Source of the DNA: Phialemonium atrogriseum
Taxonomy: Eukaryota; Ascomycota; Sordariomycetes; Cephalothecales; Cephalothecaceae
Reading direction: 5' to 3'
Assembly: GCF_030411735.1 (NCBI RefSeq)
Contig: NW_026848139.1
Coordinates: 372,001 to 436,000 of the forward strand
Length of the DNA stretch: 64,000 bases
The notes beneath the pieces are model-generated. The model was not told the DNA's origin and made no database searches. It saw only the letters and a program-made list of their open reading frames with translations. Shown one piece after another: positions 31,931-42,676 of the stretch. The position numbers and the translations under genes are program-made. Each line of letters opens with the position of its first letter. Within the stretch, counting starts at the first letter, position 1.

Positions 31931-33167
31931 ATGGTAAATTATTTCCTGATGTGTGTCTCTATTTGTAATATCCCATCAACAGTTTTCTGACTGCCGCTTG
32001 ACACAGGCCACGACATCCAAGCAGCGCCTAGCGCTGGCAATTTGCGACTTCCTCTCTACCTCGTTAACAGACGGCACCCTTCAGGCCGACGACAAAGACT
32101 CGATCGATGTTGCCGTCAACTGCGTTGCCGAGGCTTTCGGCGTGGACCCGACCGACAAGGCCGCCGTAAATGAAGCCGTCGGCACCCAGAACCTCCTGCA
32201 GATTTATTCCGTCTACGAGAAGCTGAAGAAGGCCACCAAGCCTGCCGCCGCAGCGTCCTCAGCCGGTGCAGCATCGTCATCGTCCGGCCCCGTGTCGGAG
32301 GAGCAGAAGAAGCAGGCCGAGGCGCTCAAGTCCAAGGGCAACGCGGCGATGGCGCAGAAGGACTACCCGACCGCCATCGACCTGTACACGCAGGCGCTCG
32401 CCCTGCACCCGGGCAACGCCGTGTTCCTGTCCAACCGGGCCGCCGCGCACAGTGCCGCGCGCGACCACGAGTCGGCGCGCGCCGATGCCGAGGCCGCAGT
32501 CGCTGTCGACCCCAGGTACACCAAGGCCTGGAGCCGGCTCGGGCTCGCGCGCTTCGCCCTCGGCGATGCCAAGGGCTCCATGCAGGCGTACCAGAAGGGC
32601 ATCGAGCACGAGGGCAACGGCGGCAGCGACGCCATGAAGAAGGGCTACGAGACGGCGAGGCGGCGCGTCGAGGAGATCGAGGCTGAGGAGCGCGAGGCCG
32701 CCGAGCCTGCGACCAGGGACGGGGGTGCCGGCGCCGGTGGGCCGAGCCTCAGCGACCTTGCCGGCATGTTTGGTGGCGGTGGCGGCCCCGGTGGTCCCGG
32801 TGGCGGCGGCGGAATGCCCGACCTGTCTTCCATCATGAGCAACCCCATGTTCGCGTCCATGGCGCAGAATCTCATGAGCAATCCGGATCTGATGTCAAAC
32901 CTCATGGGCAACCCGAGACTGCGCGAGATGGCAAACCAGTTCGGCAGCGGTGGTGGCATGCCTGACATTTCAGCACTTATGTCCGACCCAAACATTTCAG
33001 AAATGTAAGTCTCTGCCCCAACGAGGCAACTATGGATCGCGCGCTGACAGTCTGCCTGTAGGGCTCGCTCCATGATGGGTGGAGGCGCAGGCGGAGGTGC
33101 AGGTGGAGGTGGAAGCGAAGGCGGAGGAAACGCCGGACGGGGCGGTGCGGGCGGTTCTCCCCAGTAG
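31931..33167 (+). CDS. SGT2: Small glutamine-rich TPR co-chaperone SGT2
   Basis: SGT2 accepts newly made tail-anchored membrane proteins and passes them to the Get4/Get5-Get3 pathway in the cytosol. Three exons (31931-31933, 32007-33004, 33062-33167) give 368 residues. The first exon is just the ATG, followed by a GTAAAT donor; the acceptor ACACAG joins it to ATTSKQRLALAICDFLSTSL. This is the SGTA dimerisation domain (1-75) that binds Get5. An Ala/Ser linker precedes three TPR repeats (about 105-220; AEALKSKGNAAMAQKDYPTA, AYQKGIEHE). The C-terminal half has Gly runs and Met/Asn-rich STI1-like segments (MSNPMFASMAQNLMSNPDLM, LMGNPRLREMANQF) that capture hydrophobic helices. The last exon is Gly-rich. 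Length matches ascomycete orthologues. Confidence 0.96.
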
Positions 33168-34629
33168 ATCCAATGCTCAGGGTTATTCTTCGTCACGATT
33201 TGGGCTTCTCGTTACAGATTTCCTCGTCATCTCATATTCTAGACTAGCGTACTTGGGCACCTACGCGGATTTCTGAATCGACGTTTCGAAGTATTACCTG
33301 TCTATATGACCACCTTATCAAAAGCAATAGATCTTGTGGCAAGGCCCGCTGTCTAATAGCACATCTCTCGAACCCCACCCAATGCCGTTTGCTTTGTTCC
33401 TGCAACGATCACCCAACCATCTGGACATGGTTTCTTCGAGACTCGGCGTCCACAGCCCCAAGTCTCACAGCCCTGCCAACTGTTGTTCTTCTTGATCCGC
33501 GATAATGATCTGTGCTAAAGGTGCAAAGTAATATCCGATGCCTCTGCCTCGGGCTCCTACTTCGAGGCACGGCCGCGTCAGAGGTATTTGCTCTCTTGGT
33601 TTACCATGTTTCGACCTGGGTTAGGGTTAGGGTCTGACAAACATCTGTTGACCAACTCGGCAGCCAATTGGAGTGGATGCTCTGATGTGCAGGGGGGTTA
33701 ATGGTAACCCCACATTAAATAAGGTTAGCTTTAATCCTTGCAGAATGGACCCCTGCGAGCCTTGCATCGGTCGAGTGCCCCACAACATCGGGCGAGCCTC
33801 TCTAATAATGCAGGCAATTCTTGGGGACGGCCGACCAGCCTTGGTACAAAGGCGGAAAAGGACATGCTGCAATGTGAGTTGAAAGCGTTTGGGAAATCCG
33901 ATTCAGACTCTCAATATATCAAGGCCTCCCATAAGCCACGCCTAAGCTCCAGGAAGAAAACCCAAGAAGGGCAGAATTCTATAATCTAGCTTGGATGTCT
34001 ATAATTGTTTCAACTCGCTCTGAAACTGAAAATCGCAGCATACATCTAGGCTCATCACTTCCATGCGGAGATGGCCAGAATGGTGTTCTAGTGTATACCT
34101 CCAGGCATAACATCAGCACTGAATATAATGCCCCAGCACACCACGAAACGCCAGGCTTTTACTTCAGAGAGGTAACTTTTGTTGTCACGATACGCCCACA
34201 ATGATGCACATGGTGGTTAGTACCCTTTCGGGCACCATCGAGGAAGAAAGTCGAATTGACGGGAACCGTTCTCCAGGTAGGACGAAGGGGGACTTAATGT
34301 TGAAGAAGCCCCGTCATAACGATTGGCTCCAGGATTGGAAGGCAGGCTTCACTAATATCTTCGCACGCGTCGAAGGCGTGTCCATGTTATTTCAGCTAGT
34401 TTCGACAGGCCCTGGAGGGACGATTTGAAAAGTGATGTGACAACGCCACTCACGATCCTCGGTCCGAAATGAAACTAAGATTCTAGAGAATTGCCACAGT
34501 TAGGGGAGCTCCGTTGACGTGATCAAATTTCGCAAATGGCCGCAGTTCCACCTTTTCGACCATTCGCAGCTTCGGTTTCGGGGAATTGACTCACGAGAGC
34601 GACTTCCATCGGACTACAGTGAATCAACC
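33168..34629. other. Intergenic between convergent SGT2 and PRPP synthetase
   Basis: About 1.46 kb with a short TTAGGG array; no gene recognised. Confidence 0.5.
33618..33632 (+). repeat. Short interstitial TTAGGG array
   Basis: GGGTTAGGGTTAGGG, two and a half units of the telomere repeat, lies in non-coding DNA. It may be chance, a telomere-like scar or a Tbf1-type protein-binding site. Confidence 0.8.
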
Positions 34630-36204
34630 TTATACTGGTACATTCGTGAATAGATATCTGGATGCGTTAGTCAAACTGACGAATCACGCGGTCAAGTCTG
34701 AACTTACGAGACTGATTCTCCGTTATGTGTTCTCCGAATAGCCTTTGGGACATGTTAGTCGTTTGGTAAATGGACAGGAAAACGGCATCGATTTATTGGC
34801 ATCCCAGGAGAAATGTGCATACCTCAGCAAGTGTTCCGGAGACATCGATGACTTTCAACTTGGGACACTCCTTCACCTTGTCACCGAGGGGAACCTAGGG
34901 GAAGAAAACGATGTCAGAATCAACGTCAAAAGTCATCGTTGACGTATTAAAGAACAGCCCCGGGCACTTACCGTGTTAGTGACAATAACAGCGGTCAGGT
35001 GCGAATTATTGATCGTGTCAACAGCTGATCCGGACAGGACGCCATGAGTCACTATTGCGATGACCTCTCGGGCACGATGCTGCTTTAGGACCTCGGCCGC
35101 TTTAGCCAGTGTGCCGCATGTGTCGCCTATATCGTCGACGACGATGGAGATTTTGTCCTCAACATCCCCAACCAAGACCATCCTCCCGACCACGTTGGGT
35201 CGAGGGCGTTCCTTGTGTATCAAGGCAAAACCGGTGCCTAGACGATCTGCGATCGACGTGGCTCTGATAGGGAGTGGTCAGCATATCTGTCACAAACGGC
35301 CAAGATGTTTGCCAACTCGTGGGAAACCCTAACGGTGTCCTCGACGAACCTTTTCGCACCGCCTGCATCCGGTGAGACAATGACGCAGTCGTCAAGATTC
35401 ATGTTCTCCTCGATCCAGCGAACGGTTGATGGCTCGGCATAGAGGTTGTCGACAGGTACGCTGAAGAAGCCCTGGAGCTGTGAGGCGTGGAGATCCATGG
35501 TTATTACATGGTTGCTGTTGTGTCAATGTGAGCATACTGCAAAATTTAGGGTATGTGCATAAGGTCTGACCAGCCAGCGGTCTGAAGCATATTCGCAACA
35601 AGCCGCGCAGATATTGGCGCTCGACTGCGATCTTTCTTGTCCTACACGAGGAGTTGGAGTCAGGGCAAAGATCACGGGTCTCGTCAGAGTTTTCGGGATA
35701 GAGAGTGTTATAAATACCTGGCGAGCATAGGGGAAATTAGGAAGCACGGCAGTTATTCGACGGCTAGACGCTGCTCTACCTGTTGCTCGCGGTCAGCCCA
35801 TATCCTGTCGGGAAGGGATAGAGGACCGGCATACAGGCGTGAATCATGATGAGAAGTTCCATAAGCGCATTGTTGATGTCGCCTGGGGGCGTAGACTGTA
35901 TGATGAAGACATCCTCATCCCTAACAGATTCACCAATCGTAACGCTCGTCTCCTGGTTGGAATGCATGAGGCTCAGGGTCTTTGCCAGTTGAACCCCTAG
36001 TCTACAGACAGTCAATCTCATCAGCTTTCCATTCGATGTCATGACAGGCGCCATGGAGCAGCGCACCGGTCTGCGATAAGTCCCGCCAGTTCGGGATGGC
36101 TCGACCCGCTAAAACAACAACATGATTAGCTGGACGATCAAGGGGTAACCACTACTCGACCAAAAGCCAGGATCGCACCTAAGGATTTTTATCTCGTTCG
36201 CCAT
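34630..36204 (-). CDS. Ribose-phosphate pyrophosphokinase (PRPP synthetase)
   Basis: This enzyme makes PRPP from ribose-5-phosphate and ATP for purine, pyrimidine, histidine and tryptophan synthesis. Ten exons were traced (36179-36204, 36067-36108, 35835-36001, 35718-35779, 35571-35641, 35350-35514, 34972-35263, 34823-34894, 34708-34742, 34630-34657), joining in frame to 319 residues, the usual size. It reads MANEIKILSGSSHPELAGLI at the start. Then follow SNQETSVTIGESVRDEDVFI, FPYARQDKKDRSRAPISARL, MDLHASQLQGFFSVPVDNLY and SPDAGGAKRATSIADRLG. The PRPP-binding loop is IVVDDIGDTCGTLAKAAEVL, then VTHGVLSG, and the end is HNGESVSYLFTNVPV. Every junction restores conserved residues; two donors are weak (GTCAGA, GTTCGT). 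A TGACTCA box lies about 160 bp upstream. Which of the several fungal PRS subunits it corresponds to is not decided here. Confidence 0.94.
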
Positions 36205-37619
36205 GTGGCCCATTTCCAACACCCTTCTGTAATGCAGGAGGTAGGTATTTGGAGGAAAGGTCTGTCCAAGGGAGGTTTGACCAGATGTTATATTATCTTG
36301 AGAGTTTCGGTGGTTGAGGTCGAAACCACCTCCCATGCTCCTGCATGGCCCCACTTTTTACTGACTCACCCACCACTTTTTTATCACCCTTTAAGCCTAC
36401 CAATCTCAACCTTCAACCAAAGTTTCCTACTTCAAACCACCTACAAGCCTCTGCAGGGCAATACGGCTGAAATGAAAGAGACTAGAGCCTGCTGCAAAGT
36501 CTGGCTTGCGCTTACAGCTGGCGCTATTCGATTAATCTTCAAATAGGCAAAAGAAACAAAGAAAAAGTAACTTAACATCCTCCCAATTGATACTTCGACA
36601 CTCGGCCGACGAAGGGGAGAGTTGGCGATTTTTCTCAAACTTTTGCAGTAACGAGTCATCTGCAATCCCACAGAAGGAACCGAAGAAACAGACACTCATG
36701 CCTGGCCGAAGTCGAACCGGAACATATTGACGGTGCGCTACAAGAGGGAAGCATTCAAGGTTGCCTGAGTTCCTGAGCTTAAACTGAACCGCCGTCTAGG
36801 CTGCAGCCACCTAACTATCTAGATGCCGTGCAGTTAATGGTAACAATCGCCACAGCGGTATCAGGCGCCAATTAGTTCGTCTTGTAATTTCCTCCACGGA
36901 ACGGGAGCACAGGTCGAGTTCAGAGAACCCAAACAGAGTTCGAGACAGTACTGGAAGGTGCTCGAAGCAGCTGCAAAGTGTAAGCCGGAAAGTATGTACA
37001 TGGGCCAAGTTGTGATTAATATAAGATGGTCTACCCCCCCTGACCCTCTTGCGGCAAGAATATTACTGTTCTGGGAGATTTTCAACCGTTACACATCTTT
37101 GAAGGCATGGAGGACTCCGGGTCCAGGGAGATAATTTATCTATCACGTCTATCTAGCGGTGGTATGGAAGGCTGGGGGTTTCATCCGCCTTCGGACTTTT
37201 CAAGATAGCTAGCGGACATTTTCTTCGGTTTCTACCTCAGTTAAATGCATCAAAACGAATCAAACCGGAGGTCTCTCTGAGCTGCCACTGATATGGGAGA
37301 GCTGGGATCGACGATGAAGATCCTGGCTTCATCCTCAAGATTTGAAGCTAGAAATGCACGGCCACAAGCCGGGGGAGGGAGAATGACTCCTCCCTGTGGT
37401 GTGAATGGCAATAAACTATAAACTGAGCGGTTTCTCAAACTCAAATTCACCTCCTTAAGGCTGGAATACCGCCGTCTCAGCTTTGGCACACAAAGCTTGA
37501 CAGATCAACTTTCGGCAAGAGGATTAAAGCCAGTACGAAGAACACAGGATTCACTGACTAGACTGCAACTGAGACGTGTTTATCTATCAGAGAAAAGACG
37601 TTCAACAAAAACATCATAC
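36205..37619. other. Divergent intergenic region, about 1.4 kb
   Basis: It contains the PRPP synthetase promoter with TGACTCA. Short open frames on both strands have no recognisable domain or splice support. Confidence 0.5.
36362..36368 (-). promoter_or_regulatory. Gcn4/CPC1-type TGACTCA element upstream of PRPP synthetase
   Basis: A perfect palindromic TGACTCA (read on plus) lies about 160 bp upstream of the PRPP synthetase ATG. PRPP feeds histidine and tryptophan synthesis, which makes general-control regulation plausible. Binding is inferred. Confidence 0.5.
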
Positions 37620-38135
37620 ATGTCGATCTTGGACAGTCGCCGTGTTTCACAAGGCTTTCAGCCTCACAATCGTGGAGCACAGACTCGGGAGATCCGGACC
37701 GGATCATCGATCTCCCCACCACCCTTGAATGCCCAGACATCACCTGCAAGGGATCCTCTCTTTTCTTCACTAGAACCGCACCCACTTAACCGAAGCTCAT
37801 CTTCGAGAGCTAAATTTCGAGCAACACTGCCCAACCCGCGGCAATCTTCAGTTTCTCCGCAATCTTCAGTTTCTCCTTCGATTTCCAGATCAGAGGGCAC
37901 TCCATCAAGCGATAGGGCCCATTCAATTGAGCCAACCGAGACTGCAAAAACAACCACCGACTCGACAGGGTTCGTAGTCTCGAGAGCTACAGGTCGCATT
38001 TTTAACTTGTCTCAACGAGGTGTAGCTGTTACGACTTCTGGAGTGAAGAGAGCGAGGGCGGCGAAGAAACCGAAGAAGCCGAGGAAGAAGGTTCAATCAG
38101 CCCAGGACGCCGCCAGACGCTACATTCTTTTCTGA
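37620..38135 (+). CDS. Hypothetical Ser-rich basic protein
   Basis: From the first in-frame ATG this is a 171-residue open frame beginning MSILDSRRVSQGFQPHNRGA. It is Ser/Pro/Thr/Arg-rich and probably disordered through residue 115, with a direct SSVSPQSSVSPS repeat. A more ordered C-terminal part follows: TGFVVSRATGRIFNLSQRGV, then a strongly basic stretch (KRARAAKKPKKPRKKVQ) that would serve as a nuclear localisation signal, and the end AARRYILF. I do not recognise the family. The frame is open upstream of this ATG but has no earlier ATG there, so an upstream exon is possible. The stop lies only 41 bp before the ATG of the mL40 gene on the same strand, which is very tight for two independent fungal genes. 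Confidence 0.55.
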   Translation: MSILDSRRVSQGFQPHNRGAQTREIRTGSSISPPPLNAQTSPARDPLFSSLEPHPLNRSSSSRAKFRATLPNPRQSSVSPQSSVSPSISRSEGTPSSDRAHSIEPTETAKTTTDSTGFVVSRATGRIFNLSQRGVAVTTSGVKRARAAKKPKKPRKKVQSAQDAARRYILF

Positions 38136-38176
38136 ACCCGCCAGTCACAAGCACATCACATTCCACGACACCAACC

Positions 38177-38770
38177 ATGGCATCGTCTCTCAGCGCCCGA
38201 GGCCTAACCTCGCAGCTATTTCCCCGACCATCCACAGCGTTTCTCACCACCACATCCCCGAGGTTCACCGCCGCACCAGCGCTCATAGCACCATCAGTTT
38301 CGCAATGTCTCAACTCCCGAACCTCCTTCTCCACCTCCGCCCCCCAGTCGGCCAAGGGCGCCCCGGGCGGCAAGAGCAGGCGCAAAGGCGAGGCGCCGCG
38401 CGACCCCAAGATCGTCAACATGCTGAAGCAGTTCGCCCTCCTGTCCCCGAGGCGGATCCCCCCTCCCCTGCGCATGGCCCGCAACCGCCACCTCCGCCAC
38501 TGGACCATCCACCGCGCGTGGCTGCTCTTCCGCCGCAAGGAGCGCGAGCGCCGCGAAGGCGAGCTGATGCGCCAGTACCAGGGCATGTACGCCGCCTGCG
38601 AGGAGCTCCGCCTGACCGACGGGCCGGGCTCGCGGGAGCAGGGCTACCTGTACAGGGTGGCCATGGAGAAGAAGGGCGTGTATGGGCACAATGGTTTCCC
38701 GATCGAGTATACTCGGCCGCAGACAGAGAGTCCGGCAAGGGAGCCGTGGAACCATGACTGGAAGAGATAG
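38177..38770 (+). CDS. MRPL28: Mitochondrial large-subunit ribosomal protein mL40
   Basis: This single-exon gene of 197 residues encodes a component of the mitochondrial 54S ribosomal subunit. The N-terminus (about 1-55) is rich in Ser, Thr, Arg and Pro with almost no acidic residues, as a mitochondrial targeting sequence (MASSLSARGLTSQLFPRPST). The mature part has the conserved block RIPPPLRMARNRHLRHWTIH followed by RAWLLFRRKERERREGELMR and then MYAACEELRL, a pattern I associate with fungal MRPL28/mL40. The C-terminus (VYGHNGFPIEYTRPQTES) completes the family profile. No intron is required. High GC in the coding part produces several long spurious frames on both strands. Confidence 0.82.
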   Translation: MASSLSARGLTSQLFPRPSTAFLTTTSPRFTAAPALIAPSVSQCLNSRTSFSTSAPQSAKGAPGGKSRRKGEAPRDPKIVNMLKQFALLSPRRIPPPLRMARNRHLRHWTIHRAWLLFRRKERERREGELMRQYQGMYAACEELRLTDGPGSREQGYLYRVAMEKKGVYGHNGFPIEYTRPQTESPAREPWNHDWKR

Positions 38771-39383
38771 AGCTGAGAGGGTCATTTTTCCTTGTTTTTA
38801 TTTGCTATGTTTCCGGGGTCAACCGAGCAGATAAATTGCATCAGGGGATTAGATTAGAGCGACGGGACTGTATAACTTGGCCGACATGTATCTCCCTCAC
38901 AAGCTTCTATTTCGTCAGTGTCATTTCAACAACCCTTTTTAAGCCTGCAACAGACTTGAATCGCTCGACTCGCCATGTTTACAAAGCCCCAGCGTTAACA
39001 TTCCTCTCTCCTGGGGCCCATCCCAAATTTTGCATCTTCCCAGAGAGCATTACCAGGAAAAGAATGCCAAAAAAAAAAAAAAAAAAAAAAAAAAAACATC
39101 TATAGGGTAGTAATACAGTGCAAGCTTGTGCCCTGGCAGCACCGTGGTTTCGATTATCATCAGCGGCCGCTTGGTAAGTCATTAGACAAATTCCTCTCCC
39201 CTTCCTGGTGTATGCATTGCAGGGATATGGGGGGAGGGCAGAACTACCCATTCTGCTTCCATTCCGACGGCCGGATAATCCCCTTCCTTCGACAGACTGA
39301 TGAGTTAAGTGCGGCAACGCGAGCCAAGGGGGGCCGGAATCCGATATTCATTCCAACGGCCACCTCCGCCGTCCGGTTCCGTT
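38771..39383. other. Intergenic between convergent mL40 and RHO2, with a 28-A tract
   Basis: About 610 bases holding both 3' UTRs; the only marked structure is a 28-base A run. No gene is seen. Confidence 0.55.
39069..39096 (+). repeat. Poly(A) tract of 28 bases
   Basis: An uninterrupted run of 28 A residues lies between two convergent genes. No coding remnant or target-site duplication was evident beside it by eye. Confidence 0.95.
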
Positions 39384-40418
39384 TTATAGAATCACGCAGC
39401 AGCCGCCGCCCTCGCCCTTTTCGAAGGTCAGCAGCGCAGCTCTGGTCGCCGCTTCGAAAACGTCGTCCACGCCCTCGCCGCTCAGACTCGAGCATTCGAG
39501 GTACTTCTTGGCGCCGATCTCGCGCGCCGCGGCCTCGCCGTCGCTTTCGGTGACGAATCGTAACGATTTCTTTCGCATCTCCTCGATCGCGACTGGGTCC
39601 CCCCGCAGGTCTTTCTTCAGCCCGACCAGGATGATGGGCACTCCTGGGCATCTCTCCGCGGCTTCTTCGATCCACTATTGCGCTCGGGTTAGCATGTTCT
39701 GCTAGACCTGAAGATTGGCCATCCCCATCCCCAGCTCATCTCGAGGCCAAAGCTGCTGCGCCACAGTGGATTGCGCGACGGCAGAGAGGAGCTGGCAGGA
39801 AGACAATAGTGACAAACGGACCTTGTGTTTCACGTTATCTAAAGAGTCGGGAGTGTCGACCGAAAACCCTATCAAGATGACATGGGCTTTCGAATATGCA
39901 AGTGGCCGTAATCGCTCGTAGTCTTCTTGGCCTGCTGTGTCCCATAGTGCTAGCTGGACGGACTTGCCATCTACTCTGCAGTCCGTGACATAGTTTTCGA
40001 AGACGGTAGGTATCTGGCGGACAAGGAATCGTTAGCAGCCGAGGTTGAGCGGGCGAGGAAACTGGGGGGAGGTCGTGGCTTGTGCCGGGGTGAGGTGGCA
40101 TGCTGGTCACTCACGTAGTGCTGTGAAAGTGCATTGGTTAGCCCCGGGTTTTGTCAAGCAAGAATATTATGAGATAAAGAGGTATGGGGTGTCTGGGTAC
40201 ATACGGTTGGGAAGTAGCCCAGAGTGAAGACGCTCAGCAAGCTTGTCTTCCCGCAAGCACCGTCTCCGATGATGACGAGTTTCCTAGATGGATTGCGGAG
40301 TAAGCAGGCGGATCGGTAAGGCAAAGCACCACCAGTCCAGTATCGTGGCCATCGCGAATTTGTCTCTGAGTTCTTACCTCCGGATAACATTCTGGAGATT
40401 GTTTGCATTTGTTGCCAT
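39384..40418 (-). CDS. RHO2: Rho2-type small GTPase with a 6-nt microexon
   Basis: This membrane-bound Rho GTPase acts in polarity, cell-wall synthesis and cell-integrity signalling. Five exons (40378-40418, 40205-40283, 40115-40120, 39822-40013, 39384-39674) give 202 residues. Exon 2 carries the P-loop GDGACGKTSLLSVFTLGYFP. The microexon CACTAC (His-Tyr) has clean CAG and GTGAGT borders. It joins FPT to IPTVFENYVTDCRVDGKSVQ, giving the standard switch I FPTHYIPTVFENY; without it the reading frame hits a stop. DTAGQEDYERLRPLAYSK is switch II. LVGLKKDLRGDPVAIEEMRK and the Rho insert region follow, and CCVIL is the CAAX box for geranylgeranylation with a possible palmitoylated Cys beside it. 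The switch I/II text and LVGLKKDLR fit Rho2 better than Rho1. Confidence 0.93.
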
Positions 40419-42676
40419 GGTTGGGGAATGGGCGCCGAGTGCTTGCGCCTTGCACCTGCCAACCGACGTCTTCGGGGAAAGCAATCGAGCTGGGTTCGCG
40501 TGGTTGGGGGCCAAGCTACAACCGGACAGCAAGTGAAGAAGAGAAGAAGAAAGGAAGGAAACAAGACTCGATCCAACAACAAGTGGTGCAGCAGCTGGGC
40601 CGCCGGGGAATTTTGAGGGGAAACCGGGGACAGGCAGATTGACGCGGGTTGATAGCTGTGAAGTGCCCGGATGAGGGCGATTACATAACTCTAAAAGAGG
40701 TGCTGAGGTCGCCTAGCGGGTGCCCAATGATAGGTACCTTAACACGTGTTTCGGCACCTATTCGTAGGGGATTCCCCACTCTCACTGTTTAGGATCAGGA
40801 ACCAAACAGGCCACAAGCCCCAGCACCACCAACACAAAACCTGGGAAGCTCGTGAGTGCTATATCCGCCTCTGAGGCCTAGACCGATCAGCCCTAGAGGC
40901 TAATTACCGTGATGCTATGGTTGAGACAGCGGGGCCTTGTGAGACACTTTTGAGAGTTAAGCGATGCTCACTGGCTACCAATTATAAGATCCAGGTACTA
41001 CAGGTAACTAGGTATTAGTCCTAGGTAGGTAGGTCCCGGTCTTCAAATACGTAGGATCATAGAAGCTTCGGAGTACCTCCCTAGGTACTTTTAGTACTTT
41101 CAATAGGCGCACACACATCGGTGCTCTCAAGGCGAAGCCCACGACTAACACGTATATTTACGGAACATGGACACTCTTGCAAACACACAGTACCACCGAA
41201 TATTGGATAACTGAAAATGTGTTCCGTACAGCAACCAGTTACCGTGTTCGACGCGTCCCGCAGAGAAGAGAAGAGGGTGTGGACCGCGGAGACCCCTCGG
41301 CCATGTCAGCTTCGGCGCGCCCTACTAAGGTTGGGAAAGAGGCTGTGCAATTTTAACAAAGATAGTTACTTCGCGGTACGGATACGCGGACCAGTGCAGG
41401 CTAATTTTAATACGTGGCTGAGGAAGATATTTCTGTGAATGGCCAAGCGAGTTGTTGCAGAGCACGAGGGGGGAAAGGACTCCCTATCCCCTATGCACGC
41501 CGCCGCTTTTGCGTCGCCGTGGAAGCTGCTGATGTGGGCATTTGGGCATCTGGCGATGCATGTCATACACACTGGAAACCATCAAGGTACCTCGAGACCT
41601 AGGTAGGTACCTACCTACCTACCTACCTGGATAGATGAGAATGGGGGGGAGACGCCACGGGCTCCTTCACCTCGGTGGCATACGGCAAGTCACAAATTCA
41701 AGAGCAACGAATTGCGGAAGGGGTCGGTGAGTGGTAAAATGTTTGAAATGGTGAAATGAACATACGGTAATGGAAACCAAAAGCTGGAATGGGTTTGTAC
41801 CCAAACCCATGCCAAGCCCCCGGGAGAGGTAGGATTGGCGGTACTTGGGCAAGCAAGGACCCTGGCCAAGCCTTACAGCCTTGTTGGAGTTGATCAAGTA
41901 AGTTGATCAGTGATCCAAACGCTTCTTGCATGTTATAGAGGCTCCAATGGCAAGAATATAGTTCCTTTTTGCTGCTATTGTCGTAAAAAAAAGCGCCAGT
42001 ATGGCACTTTTCCAGTGCTGGAGCTGGGCAATCGAGTGGAACCTAGCAGCTGCAAGGATCACTTGGAATGTGCCGCTGAGGCTCGGTGAGGCTGAATCAC
42101 GTGCCTCACCACACACCTGTGGCTAAGATCATCGACTTTATGTTGCCCAATCGAAATTGAAGGCACGGGGTACATGTCCAACGGAACTTTCATTTTCCAC
42201 CGCAGCAACAGCCCGTGGACTGCATCCGAACGATGTGAAGGAAATTGTCACGGACTTAGCATTGGTTACTGCATTGTCAACCAACGACGACGAACGACGC
42301 CTCGCGTTTGCAAATCGCGACGCCGTCTCCAGCAAACGACCGCAATCCTTCAACCTGTCATTTCCAGATTCGACCGTGAGTTGGCCCCTCAGCCAATAAT
42401 TAAGCCCTCATCCATCCCTTCCCAGGAGGCGCCCTTCCCTGTTGCGGATCACAGCTGCTTGTTTGGCCGTCTTGTTCGCGCCGTCGAACTTCGCGCTGCA
42501 AATTATCTGCTTTTCGCCCCTCTGGCCTCGTCCTCCTTTGCCTCCCCCACCTCTCCAATCCTGACTGACAAACTTGGCCTAGACCCGGCGGTCGCACCTG
42601 AAAGCCCACTGAGACACATAATTCCGTTCATGATATCGACATTCGCTCGGTCTACATCTTCATAACGCACCAAAAT
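40419..42676. other. Divergent promoter region RHO2/NST1, about 2.26 kb
   Basis: This contains an ACCT microsatellite and several CCTAGGTAGG-type motifs but no supported gene. Confidence 0.5.
41598..41628 (+). repeat. ACCT tetranucleotide repeat with complementary flank
   Basis: Five ACCT units (41609-41628) follow CCTAGGTAGGT, so the segment can fold on itself. Similar GTAGGTA/TACCTAC motifs occur near 41017-41032 and 53572-53611. Confidence 0.85.

Noticed and set aside
36650..36760. Possible tRNA on the minus strand, with a GGTTCGACTT-like T-arm
   Set aside because: The T stem does not pair properly and no D or anticodon arm can be drawn.
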